Of a stretch of DNA of 13,264 bases, positions 1 to 6,957 are shown piece after piece. The notes beneath the pieces are model-generated. The model was not told the DNA's origin. It saw only the letters and a program-made list of their open reading frames with translations, and made no database searches. The stretch covers positions 1-13,264 of the forward strand of contig CAJBXX010000085.1 of the NCBI GenBank assembly GCA_903959715.1. The letters run 5' to 3'. Origin of the DNA: an uncultured Alphaproteobacteria bacterium (lineage in GTDB: Bacteria; Pseudomonadota; Alphaproteobacteria; Rickettsiales; UBA1997). The translations under genes and the position numbers were made by a program. Each line of letters begins with the position of its first letter. Within the stretch, counting starts at the first letter, position 1.

Positions 1-523
1 AGTCCCTTAACTCTCTTAAAGACAAAATAGTCATTCTATGGGTAGTCTTGCTATTTGTTTGAACTGATTCTAATTTTTTTCTATGTTCATTAAGTGGTAA
101 TTTTAAATCCGCAATAATTTCATCTATGTCAACTTGCATTGTAATATTTCTACTTCCTTGAGGTTGTAAATAAGTGGTAATCGATTTTTTTAATTCAGTA
201 TCGTTATCTTTATGCTTTTCATAAATATTAAGAATGTTTTCGGCGATGTAAGTGTATCTTAAGTTTTTATTTTTGGGAAAATTGTCTTCCGTGTAATTTT
301 TGTAGACATTTTTTTTTGTAAAAAAAGAACTTTCATTAATTGATTTTATGATTGGGTATATTACTTTAACGGGGATATAAACTAAGCCAGCGAAAACAGC
401 CGAAAAAGTTGTGCCGATTCCCCATGTTTCCTCATTTTGTTCTAAAGAAATTTTTTCACCGAATTCATTTTCTTGCTTTCCGTCGCTTTCGCTTCTTGAA
501 GAATTTTGTTGTCTATCTCCCAA
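1..523 (-). CDS. Unrecognised protein with one likely membrane segment, C-terminus cut off by the window edge
   Basis: Reading the minus strand from 523 to 1 gives an uninterrupted frame of 174 codons that leaves the window without a stop. I do not recognise the protein. It has a hydrophilic Gln/Glu/Ser-rich N-terminus of about 33 residues. A hydrophobic stretch follows at about residues 35-55 (IGTTFSAVFAGLVYIPVKVI), which could be one transmembrane helix. The rest is a charged, soluble-looking region rich in Lys, Asn and Glu. There is no in-frame ATG at the front. The likely start is TTG at 523-521, 12 bases after a strong AGGAGG inside the end of the antiporter gene. The ATT codon just before it would fit the spacing better but is a rare start. 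The antiporter stop lies 7 bases upstream, so the two genes are probably co-transcribed. The long open frame and good ribosome binding site make a real gene likely; its function is unknown. Confidence 0.6.
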   Translation of the reverse strand, partial: MGDRQQNSSRSESDGKQENEFGEKISLEQNEETWGIGTTFSAVFAGLVYIPVKVIYPIIKSINESSFFTKKNVYKNYTEDNFPKNKNLRYTYIAENILNIYEKHKDNDTELKKSITTYLQPQGSRNITMQVDIDEIIADLKLPLNEHRKKLESVQTNSKTTHRMTILSLRELRD

Positions 524-530
524 AATAAAA

Positions 531-2243
531 CTAACCCTCCTCAATGTTGATGAAATCTTTCATCACTTCGGAATTTATATCACGAAAAGCGTTAAGAGCA
601 TTAGAAATTTCTTCGCTACTAACTCCGACCGATGAAAGTGCTGCGTGACTAAGTTGTAAACCCGTTTCAACATTTTTTGAAACTACATAACTCGCACCAA
701 CTTTTTTTAATCTTTCGGCATTATTAAGATTTTCAGATTTTGTAATCACCGCCACATTTGGAAAATTTTCGTGAATAAAGCGAGTGATTTTCATGCAAGC
801 AAATTCATCATCGATGGCGATAACCACCGATTCAGAGCGCTCAACACCAATATGTTTTAAAATATCAATATTTAAGGCGTCGCCATAATAGATGTTGAAG
901 CCTTTGTTGCGTTGGTTTGTTACGACACGATGATTATTTTCTAGAATCAAATAATTGATATTTTTTTTGCGTAAAATATAAGAAACAATGCGTCCGACCC
1001 TAGAAAACCCAATAACAACGACATGTTTAGAAATTTGTCCAATCTCTCTTTTTAATTTATTATCATGTAAAATTTCTTTGGTATAAAGATAAGATTTGGT
1101 TTTGCGTCCAATCGTTGCTAGTATTGGTGTTAATGCCATTGTTAAAGTAACGGTTGTCATTAAAAATTGTGATAAATTGTTGCTTAAAAAATTTTGTTGA
1201 ACGGCAATTAAAAAAACTATAAAAGCAAATTCTCCACCTTGACAGAGTAGGAGCCCAGTGTGAATTGCGGGAGCGAGTGGAAATTTAAAAACACGACATA
1301 AGCCAATTATTATTGAAGCTTTAACAAAAATAATTCCGAGCGAAGCAAGAATTATGTAAGGGAAACTTTTCATTAAAACATCGAAATCAAAAGACATGCC
1401 GATCGTCATGAAGAATAATCCAAGTAAAATTGATTTTAATGATAAAATTTCTTCTTCAACGCGATAGCGATATTCGGTTTCAGCAACTAGAAGTCCAGCG
1501 ACGAAAGCGCCAAGAGCAAAAGACATTCCTAAGTGATTGGTAATATAAGCCGAGCCTAAAACGACGATTAAAGTGAGGCTTAAAAACAAAATATCGCTTT
1601 GTGATTTGGCGATCATGCGATAGATTGGACGAATGCAAATGCGACCAATGGCAAAAATTAGTGCCATGGCGATAGTGGCGTCGGCTAAGGCTCCGCCAAG
1701 TGCGTGAGTGATATTTAAATCGGTATTTTTTAAAAGCGGAAGCAATACTAAAATTGGAATTACTGCCAAATCTTGCATTAATAAAATTGAAAATGATAAG
1801 CGTCCGACTCGCGTTGATTTTTCGGCATTTTCGGAAATTACTTGCATGACGATTGCCGTTGAAGACATTGATAAAGCACTGCCAATAATGATTGAAGTCT
1901 CATTGGACATTTTGAAAAAAAATTTACAAACTAGAAAAATTACCAAAGAGGTAATGGCAATTTGAAGACCGCCAAAGCCCAAAACATATTTCTTCATATT
2001 CATTAAACGCGCAAAAGTGAGTTCGAGGCCAATCGAAAAAAGCATGAAAACAATGCCAAGTTCGGCGATCGATTTGGTGGTTTCGATGCTGGATACGATA
2101 CCAAGTCCAAATGGACCAATTGTGGTGCCGGCAACGACATAGCCAAGGGCGGGACTTAATCCAATTTCTTGAAAAATAATCACCACAAAAACCGAAGCAA
2201 TGAGCAAAATTAAAATATCGCGTAAATACGAAATATCGTGCAT
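531..2243 (-). CDS. Kef-type (CPA2 family) K+/cation:proton antiporter with RCK/TrkA-N domain
   Basis: A 570-residue inner-membrane antiporter. Residues 1-380 form the Na+/H+-exchanger fold with about a dozen hydrophobic helices. Residues 405-525 form a cytoplasmic nucleotide-binding RCK/TrkA-N domain. Visible signatures are the SMSSTAIVMQ segment (125-134), MQDLAVIP (156-163) whose Asp158 matches the ion/proton-coupling acid of the family, LGAFVAGLLVAETEYR (244-259), GLFFMTIGMSF (275-285), the Rossmann-like loop GFSRVG (412-417) with Glu435 ending the next strand, and YGDA (453-456). The overall order matches E. coli KefB/KefC (about 600 residues). KefB and KefC export K+ during electrophile stress and are gated by glutathione adducts. 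I cannot see whether that gating applies here, and no kefF/kefG-like partner is in the window. It could equally be a YbaL-like relative. The ATG at 2243 has no clear ribosome binding site. Confidence 0.9.
   Translation of the reverse strand: MHDISYLRDILILLIASVFVVIIFQEIGLSPALGYVVAGTTIGPFGLGIVSSIETTKSIAELGIVFMLFSIGLELTFARLMNMKKYVLGFGGLQIAITSLVIFLVCKFFFKMSNETSIIIGSALSMSSTAIVMQVISENAEKSTRVGRLSFSILLMQDLAVIPILVLLPLLKNTDLNITHALGGALADATIAMALIFAIGRICIRPIYRMIAKSQSDILFLSLTLIVVLGSAYITNHLGMSFALGAFVAGLLVAETEYRYRVEEEILSLKSILLGLFFMTIGMSFDFDVLMKSFPYIILASLGIIFVKASIIIGLCRVFKFPLAPAIHTGLLLCQGGEFAFIVFLIAVQQNFLSNNLSQFLMTTVTLTMALTPILATIGRKTKSYLYTKEILHDNKLKREIGQISKHVVVIGFSRVGRIVSYILRKKNINYLILENNHRVVTNQRNKGFNIYYGDALNIDILKHIGVERSESVVIAIDDEFACMKITRFIHENFPNVAVITKSENLNNAERLKKVGASYVVSKNVETGLQLSHAALSSVGVSSEEISNALNAFRDINSEVMKDFINIEEG
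536..541 (-). promoter_or_regulatory. Strong Shine-Dalgarno for the left-edge gene
   Basis: On the minus strand the last codons of the antiporter gene contain AGGAGG followed by GTTAG. This is a near-ideal anti-16S match 12 bases before the TTG at 523. Most conserved genes in the window lack any such site, so it supports translation of the left-edge frame and suggests coupling to the antiporter stop. Confidence 0.55.
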
Positions 2244-2369
2244 TTATTTTTTATAAAAAAGGTTTATGGAATTTTTTTGCTATTTTTGAAAAAATCTTTT
2301 TGCTAATAAATTTTTAGTGCTAAGATTTTTATATAAACTAACATTTAAAATAAAAAAAACTACAAAAAA
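2244..2369. promoter_or_regulatory. Divergent intergenic region between the antiporter gene and dcd
   Basis: This is 126 bases of almost pure A+T between divergently oriented genes, so it must hold the promoters of both unless expression comes from outside. A TATAAA at 2332-2337 could be a -10 element for dcd, but I see no convincing -35 at the right distance. In DNA of this composition such a match is weak evidence. I see no hairpin, operator or RNA gene here. Confidence 0.3.
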
Positions 2370-2939
2370 ATGACAATTCTTTGCGATAAATCGATTGCCG
2401 ATCTAGCTAATCATCATAAAATGATTGAACCCTTCATTTCTAAGCAGGTGAGGGCGGATGACAAGGGTGAAAAAATAATTTCTTATGGAAATTCTTCATA
2501 TGGTTATGATGCAAGAGTTTCTAATGAATTCAAAATATTTACCAATATTGATTCAGCGATTGTTGATCCAAAAAATTTTTCCGAAAATAGTTTTGTCAAT
2601 CGTCAAACCGATGTTTGTATAATTCCACCAAACAGCTTTGCTCTAGCACGCACCGTTGAATATTTTAGAATTCCAAATGATATTTTAGTGGTTTGCGTTG
2701 GCAAATCGACTTATGCTAGATGTGGAATTATTGTTAATGTAACGCCACTTGAGCCAGGTTGGGAAGGTCATGTCACCCTTGAATTTTCTAATACAACACC
2801 TTTGCCTGCAAAAATTTATGCTTTTGAAGGAGCATGCCAATTTTTATTTTTTAAAGGTGATAAACCTTGCGAAATTTCTTATGATAAACGCCAAGGAAAA
2901 TATATGAAACAAACCGGAGTCACTTTACCAAAAGTATAA
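2370..2939 (+). CDS. dcd: dCTP deaminase
   Basis: A 189-residue protein close to the 193 residues of E. coli Dcd. It deaminates dCTP to dUTP, which dUTPase then hydrolyses to dUMP for thymidylate synthesis; the enzyme is a cytosolic homotrimer of the dUTPase fold. Diagnostic segments are SYGYDARV (43-50), GKSTYAR (111-117), the long [18 protein letters not shown] block (124-141) with the catalytic Glu at residue 138 (same number as in E. coli), and the C-terminal [17 protein letters not shown] tail that closes over the substrate. The ATG at 2370 is preceded only by an A-rich tract, with no Shine-Dalgarno. It is the first gene of the plus-strand run and ends 7 bases before the dioxygenase-like gene. 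No residue of the family signature appears to be missing. Confidence 0.96.
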   Translation: MTILCDKSIADLANHHKMIEPFISKQVRADDKGEKIISYGNSSYGYDARVSNEFKIFTNIDSAIVDPKNFSENSFVNRQTDVCIIPPNSFALARTVEYFRIPNDILVVCVGKSTYARCGIIVNVTPLEPGWEGHVTLEFSNTTPLPAKIYAFEGACQFLFFKGDKPCEISYDKRQGKYMKQTGVTLPKV

Positions 2940-2946
2940 ATTTATC

Positions 2947-3741
2947 ATGAAAATCCACAAAATTAACATTATTTTTATATTGATCTCTATGCTGTCAAAT
3001 CAAGGTTTGGCGCAGAATAATGTTAAGGATAATTCGCAATTAATGAAGCAAGAAAATTATGAAATAAATTATTCAATTAGTCCTAATGTTGCAGAATTTA
3101 ATGATATTTACAAAGAGGATTTAAAAAACTCTCAATATCTAGAAGATGATTTATCGCCATTTAGGGCAAAAAATCCAACGCCATCAAGACTTTTCACTTC
3201 TGATTTATCAATGCCCGATAATTTTGGAACCACCAATAATTTGGCTAAAAAAGCGGGCTCATTTTATCGCGCTTATGGAGAAATAATTTATATTCAAGGA
3301 GCTGTTTCTGATTCATTTGGGGTCCCAATTCATAACGCTGTAATTGAAATTTGGCAAACTAATTCAGCTGGGAAATATCATACGCTTCTTGAAGATGGAA
3401 GTGGTTATGTTGATAAGTTTTTCAGCATGTCGGGGCGTGCCATTTCCGATAATTTAGGAAATTATCATTTTATAACTATAATGCCGGGAGCCACATCCGG
3501 CAGGGCACCGCACATCAACATAAATGTTTATCATCCGCGTTTTGGCAAACTTGAAACCGAAATGTATTTTGTTAATCATCCTTATAATTTTACCGATTAT
3601 CAATATTTATCATACAGCGAAGAGGATCGAAAATTATTAACGGCGGAGGTTAGAAATACCAATATCTTAAATCCGAATTCAATTAAATTGGCAACTTTCA
3701 ATATTACATTAAAAGGCATTCATCAATATAAGAAATTTTAA
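2947..3741 (+). CDS. Secreted intradiol ring-cleavage dioxygenase-like protein with an altered iron ligand
   Basis: 264 residues. Residues 1-22 look like a Sec signal peptide (basic start, hydrophobic core, cleavage after GLA), so the product is probably periplasmic or exported. Residues 23-100 are not recognisable. Residues 108-255 resemble the beta subunit of protocatechuate 3,4-dioxygenase: EIWQTNSAGKY (134-144), LGNYHFITIMPG (170-181) and SGRAPHININVYHP (184-197). In that family iron is held by two Tyr and two His. Here Tyr144, Tyr173 and His189 line up with three ligands. The fourth, the second His of the usual HIH, is Asn191 (codon AAC at 3517-3519). The protein may therefore bind metal differently, act on another substrate, or be inactive. 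No other aromatic-degradation gene (pcaG, pcaB and so on) is nearby. It sits 7 bases after dcd and 15 before rbfA, so it is co-transcribed with housekeeping genes. The fold assignment is fairly secure; the activity is not. Confidence 0.75.
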   Translation: MKIHKINIIFILISMLSNQGLAQNNVKDNSQLMKQENYEINYSISPNVAEFNDIYKEDLKNSQYLEDDLSPFRAKNPTPSRLFTSDLSMPDNFGTTNNLAKKAGSFYRAYGEIIYIQGAVSDSFGVPIHNAVIEIWQTNSAGKYHTLLEDGSGYVDKFFSMSGRAISDNLGNYHFITIMPGATSGRAPHININVYHPRFGKLETEMYFVNHPYNFTDYQYLSYSEEDRKLLTAEVRNTNILNPNSIKLATFNITLKGIHQYKKF

Positions 3742-3756
3742 CAATCAATAAATATC

Positions 3757-4215
3757 ATGAAATCACAAAGACAATTGCAAATCGGCGAAAATATTAAAAG
3801 AATTATGTCGGAAATTTTTTTACAAGAAGATTTTTCGGTAATAATGAATAATGTGATAACAATCCTAGAGGCTGATGTTTCGCCAGATGCCAAAAATGTT
3901 AAAATTTTCTTTGATGTTTTGGGTGATTCTTCAAAACATCAACAAATTTTTGATAAAATTTGCGCTTTTACACCGCATTTTCGTTACGAATTAGCAAAGA
4001 AAATCAATCTTAGAATTATTCCAGAAATTACTTTTGTTCACGATAAAACATTTCAAAATGCTAGTGCGATTGAAGCCCTGATTTCACAGGAAGCACAATA
4101 TTTTTTAGATCCAAAAAATTCTCAAAAAAACAATAAAATTAGCACAAAAAAAATAACCAAAACTAATAAAAATTTGAACGATTTAAAGAAAACAACGCGA
4201 AGAAAAAAATCATGA
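3757..4215 (+). CDS. rbfA: 30S ribosome-binding factor A
   Basis: A 152-residue protein. RbfA is a KH-like cytosolic factor that binds the immature 30S subunit near the 5' helix of 16S rRNA and helps late maturation and cold adaptation. The family pattern is clear: RQLQIGENIKRIMSEIF (5-21), ITILEADVSPDAKNVKIFF (34-52), the helix-loop-helix around CAFTPHFRYELAKKINLRIIPEI split over 69-91, and F-HD at 93-96. Beyond residue 112 the protein continues with a lysine/asparagine-rich, probably disordered tail ending TTRRKKS, as in many alphaproteobacterial RbfA proteins. Its stop overlaps the dxr start by four bases (ATGA at 4212-4215), which implies translational coupling. There is no nusA-infB upstream as in many bacteria; the preceding gene is the dioxygenase-like protein. 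Confidence 0.93.
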   Translation: MKSQRQLQIGENIKRIMSEIFLQEDFSVIMNNVITILEADVSPDAKNVKIFFDVLGDSSKHQQIFDKICAFTPHFRYELAKKINLRIIPEITFVHDKTFQNASAIEALISQEAQYFLDPKNSQKNNKISTKKITKTNKNLNDLKKTTRRKKS

Positions 4216-5357
4216 AAACAATTGCAATCTTTGGTTCAACGGGTTCAATTGGCAAGAACACCGTCGCCGTAATAAAAAACGCTCCAGAAAAATTTAAAGT
4301 CAAAATTTTAGTTGCTAGAAATGATGTCAAAACCCTTATTTCTCAAGCCTTAGAGCTTGATCCAGAATTTGTAGTAATTGAAAATTTAGAACATTTTTTA
4401 GAATTAAAAACTGCCTTAAAAAATCTAAAAAATTGTCAAATTTTATGTGGAGCGGAAGCGATTTTAGAAGTGGCAAAAATTCATTGCGATTTAATGATTT
4501 CGGCGATTGTTGGTTCCGCCGGAATGCTTCCAACTCTTAACGCTATTCGTGCCAAAACTAATATCGCTTTAGCAAATAAAGAATCGTTGGTTTGTGCTGG
4601 AAATTTTTTAAATCAAGAGGCTAAAAAACATGGTGTATCAATTGTCCCGATTGATTCTGAACATAATGCAATTTTTCAAATTTTTGAAAATAATAATTTA
4701 AATTTAATTGAAGAAATTATTTTAACCGCCTCGGGCGGACCGTTTTTTAATTCGGACAAAAATTTTGCAGAAATAACGATCGCCGAAGCTTTGAAACATC
4801 CAAATTGGCAAATGGGTGCAAAAATTTCAATTGACTCCGCAACAATGATGAATAAGGGTCTAGAGATGATCGAAGCTTTTTATTTATTTCCAATTGCCAA
4901 AAAACAAATTAAAATTTTAGTGCACCCACAATCGATAATTCACGGAATCGTTAATTATGGTGATGGCTCGACGCTAGCGATGATGAGCTTGCCCGATATG
5001 CAAGTACCAATTTCGCATGCGATAAATTATCCAAATCGCATGAAAATAAATCATCAAAAACTTGATTTAGCAAAATTGCAAAAACTTGAATTTTTTGAGG
5101 TTGATGAAAAAAAATTTCCAGCAATCAAAATTTGTCGTGATGCTCTCGAAGTCGAGGGCAATGCACCGGCAATTCTTAACGCCAGCAATGAAATCGCGGT
5201 TGAAAAATTTTTAAACTCACAAATTACTTTTGATAAAATTCCGCAAATTGTTTTGGAAACTTTAAATAAAATTCCTTACAAAAAACTTGATTCGATTGAA
5301 GATGTGTTGTTAAATGACAAAATAGCTCGCGATTTTGCTAAAAAATTAACCATTTAA
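4212..5357 (+). CDS. dxr: 1-deoxy-D-xylulose 5-phosphate reductoisomerase
   Basis: 381 residues (E. coli 398). It converts 1-deoxy-D-xylulose 5-phosphate to 2-C-methyl-D-erythritol 4-phosphate with NADPH, the committed step of the MEP route to isoprenoids, in the cytosol. The NADPH loop GSTGSIG is at 8-14. ALANKESLVCAG (119-130) and PIDSEHNAIFQ (146-156) follow, with metal ligands Asp148 and Glu150. TASGGPF is at 172-178. HPNWQMGAKISIDSATMMNKGLE is split around 196-218, with Asn214, Lys215 and the third metal ligand Glu218. HPQSIIHGIVNYGDGS (238-253) completes the active site. All key residues are present and the protein is full length. It starts inside the rbfA stop and is followed 11 bases later by rseP; a dxr-rseP pair is common in proteobacteria. 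Rickettsia lacks the MEP pathway, so this gene helps exclude that genus. Confidence 0.97.
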   Translation: MKTIAIFGSTGSIGKNTVAVIKNAPEKFKVKILVARNDVKTLISQALELDPEFVVIENLEHFLELKTALKNLKNCQILCGAEAILEVAKIHCDLMISAIVGSAGMLPTLNAIRAKTNIALANKESLVCAGNFLNQEAKKHGVSIVPIDSEHNAIFQIFENNNLNLIEEIILTASGGPFFNSDKNFAEITIAEALKHPNWQMGAKISIDSATMMNKGLEMIEAFYLFPIAKKQIKILVHPQSIIHGIVNYGDGSTLAMMSLPDMQVPISHAINYPNRMKINHQKLDLAKLQKLEFFEVDEKKFPAIKICRDALEVEGNAPAILNASNEIAVEKFLNSQITFDKIPQIVLETLNKIPYKKLDSIEDVLLNDKIARDFAKKLTI

Positions 5358-5368
5358 ACACCAAATTT

Positions 5369-6481
5369 ATGTCGATTATTCAAATCATTCTTCACAACCT
5401 ACTTTCCTTCGTCGCCATAATATCAATAATAGTTTTTATTCATGAATTCGGGCACTTTATCGTCGCTCGTTGGTGCGGGGTTAAAATTGAAGAATTTGCC
5501 ATCGGTTTTGGTAAAAAAATTTTTAGTTTTCGCGACAAAAAAGGAACGCAATGGAAATTTTGCATTTTGCCTTTCGGCGGGTATGTAAAAATGTTCGGCG
5601 ATAAAAACGGTGCTTCGATTCCCGACACAGAATTAATCAAAAAAATGTCGCCTCGTGAACGAAAAATTTCTTTTTTAGGCAAAAATGTTTATCAACGCAT
5701 TGCTATTGTTGGCGCTGGTCCAGTCGCTAATTTTCTTTTAGCGATTTTTATTTTTACTTGTTTATTTAAATTAAATGGCATTACGCAAATTGAGCCCGTA
5801 GTCAGTGAGATTGTTGAAAATAGTGCATCTTTTCAAGCGGGAATTAAAAAAGGTGACAAAATTTTGGCGATTGATAATAAAGAAATTGAAGATTTCCAAG
5901 ATATCAGAAATATTGTCGTTACGGGTTTGGAAGAGGATTTAAATTTTAAAATTAAACGCAATAACGAAGAGTTGAATATTAAAATTTCGCCAAAAATAAT
6001 TTCTTCAAAAGATATGTTTGGTGATGATGTTGAAATGCGTTCAATTGGTTTAATTGCCGAAAATGTGGTTAAAAAAGAATTATCTTTAAACGAGAGTTTT
6101 GTTGAGGCAAACAAAGAAACTTTAAGTATTTCAAAATCAATTTTAAAAACTTTGGGTCAACTTATTTCGGGACAGCGTTCGGTCAAAGAGCTTGGCGGTC
6201 CAGTTAAAATTGCCAAATATTCTGGCAAAACGGTTGATATGGGCTTGATTGTTGTTGCGTGGTTCATGGCGATGATTTCAATTAATCTCGGCGTTATGAA
6301 TTTATTACCAATTCCCGTGCTCGATGGCGGTCATTTATTTTATTATTTTATTGAGGCAATTAAGGGCAAACCGCTTTCGCAAAAATTTCAAACCTATGGA
6401 TATAATTTTGGGCTGGCGATCGTGTTAAGTTTGATGGTTTTTACTACTTTAAACGATATTTTTCAAATATTTTATAAATAA
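5369..6481 (+). CDS. rseP: Site-2 (RIP) zinc metalloprotease RseP/RasP family
   Basis: A 370-residue inner-membrane intramembrane protease. Helix 1 carries HEFGH at 25-29 (two zinc-binding His and the catalytic Glu). IAIVGAGPVANF (111-122) begins the second membrane segment. A single PDZ domain spans about 140-210 in the periplasm. The last membrane region holds NLLPIPVLDGGH (311-322), whose Asp is the third zinc ligand. E. coli RseP is 450 residues with two PDZ domains; one PDZ and about 370 residues is common in alphaproteobacteria. In E. coli the enzyme trims the anti-sigma factor RseA and leftover signal peptides; no rseA or rpoE is visible here, so the substrate is unknown. It lies 11 bases after dxr. 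The usual next genes (bamA, skp, lpxD) are absent, and a small unknown gene follows. Confidence 0.95.
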   Translation: MSIIQIILHNLLSFVAIISIIVFIHEFGHFIVARWCGVKIEEFAIGFGKKIFSFRDKKGTQWKFCILPFGGYVKMFGDKNGASIPDTELIKKMSPRERKISFLGKNVYQRIAIVGAGPVANFLLAIFIFTCLFKLNGITQIEPVVSEIVENSASFQAGIKKGDKILAIDNKEIEDFQDIRNIVVTGLEEDLNFKIKRNNEELNIKISPKIISSKDMFGDDVEMRSIGLIAENVVKKELSLNESFVEANKETLSISKSILKTLGQLISGQRSVKELGGPVKIAKYSGKTVDMGLIVVAWFMAMISINLGVMNLLPIPVLDGGHLFYYFIEAIKGKPLSQKFQTYGYNFGLAIVLSLMVFTTLNDIFQIFYK

Positions 6482-6485
6482 AAAT

Positions 6486-6490
6486 AGGAG
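6486..6490 (+). promoter_or_regulatory. Shine-Dalgarno AGGAG for the small membrane protein
   Basis: AGGAG lies 8 bases before the ATG at 6499, ideal spacing. It is the only textbook ribosome binding site in the plus-strand unit, which fixes the start and suggests the gene is translated independently and well. Confidence 0.65.
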
Positions 6491-6498
6491 TAAAAATT

Positions 6499-6942
6499 AT
6501 GGCAATTCCAAAAGGGCCTTATATACCAGCTGCTTCTTGCGGTTATAACGAAAGATATCCAGCTGAACCTTCAAAATTGACAGAAACATCAGCCAAAAAA
6601 AGCGATAATAAAATTGAGAAAAAAAGCGATAATGACGATAATTTAATGATGATAGGAACAACTGGGCTCTCCACTGGGTTGTGCTTCACCGCTCTTGCAT
6701 TTGGTGGAACAATTATCGCTCCAACTATTTTAACTGTTGCTAGCGTCGCAGTTGTTGGTGCTGGAGTTGGCATCGCTGGTTATTATGCGGTAGAATATGT
6801 TAAAAATCAATTTAAAAACACAACCGCTCCGTCATCAAACCCCATCATCACACCAATCAACAAAACCATCAAAAACCCCATCAACTCCAAAAAAAATACC
6901 GAAAGAACAGGGAAGGAGGGTGGAGCTCTTTTTGGATTTTAA
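6499..6942 (+). CDS. Unrecognised 147-residue protein with a Gly/Ala-rich hydrophobic hairpin
   Basis: I do not recognise this protein. Residues 1-48 are polar, with a Pro/Tyr-rich start followed by a Lys/Asp/Ser-rich stretch containing two KKSDN copies (33-37 and 41-45). Residues 49-100 are strongly hydrophobic and rich in Gly and Ala. They are divisible into two segments (about 50-72 and 73-97) around Pro75 and look like a membrane hairpin with glycine-zipper spacing (GAGVGIAG at 87-94). Residues 103-147 are polar, rich in Asn, Pro, Thr and Lys, with two NPI copies, ending EGGALFGF. There is no cleavable signal peptide. The gene starts 17 bases after rseP behind a good ribosome binding site and closes the plus-strand run. 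Its base use is somewhat richer in C and G than its neighbours. A membrane-active or secreted small protein is conceivable but unproven; no family is claimed. Confidence 0.7.
   Translation: MAIPKGPYIPAASCGYNERYPAEPSKLTETSAKKSDNKIEKKSDNDDNLMMIGTTGLSTGLCFTALAFGGTIIAPTILTVASVAVVGAGVGIAGYYAVEYVKNQFKNTTAPSSNPIITPINKTIKNPINSKKNTERTGKEGGALFGF
6837..6883 (+). repeat. Short in-frame direct repeat in the small membrane protein gene
   Basis: The 11-mer AAACCCCATCA occurs at 6837-6847 and again at 6873-6883, a 36-base (12-codon) offset. It encodes the two NPI motifs (residues 114-116 and 126-128). This is probably a small internal tandem expansion of the low-complexity tail. Confidence 0.5.
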
Positions 6943-6957
6943 AAAATTAAAAAAATT

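Noticed and set aside
411..635. 74-codon plus-strand frame across the antiporter end and the left-edge gene
   Set aside because: It lies opposite two better-supported minus-strand frames, has no ribosome binding site and has a Ser/Phe-rich composition typical of an antisense shadow.
1708..1965. 85-codon plus-strand frame inside the antiporter gene
   Set aside because: It is fully antisense to conserved membrane helices of a recognised gene and has no signals of its own.
6543..6773. 76-codon minus-strand frame opposite the small membrane protein
   Set aside because: The plus-strand frame has an AGGAG at ideal spacing and matches the operon direction; the antisense frame has neither.
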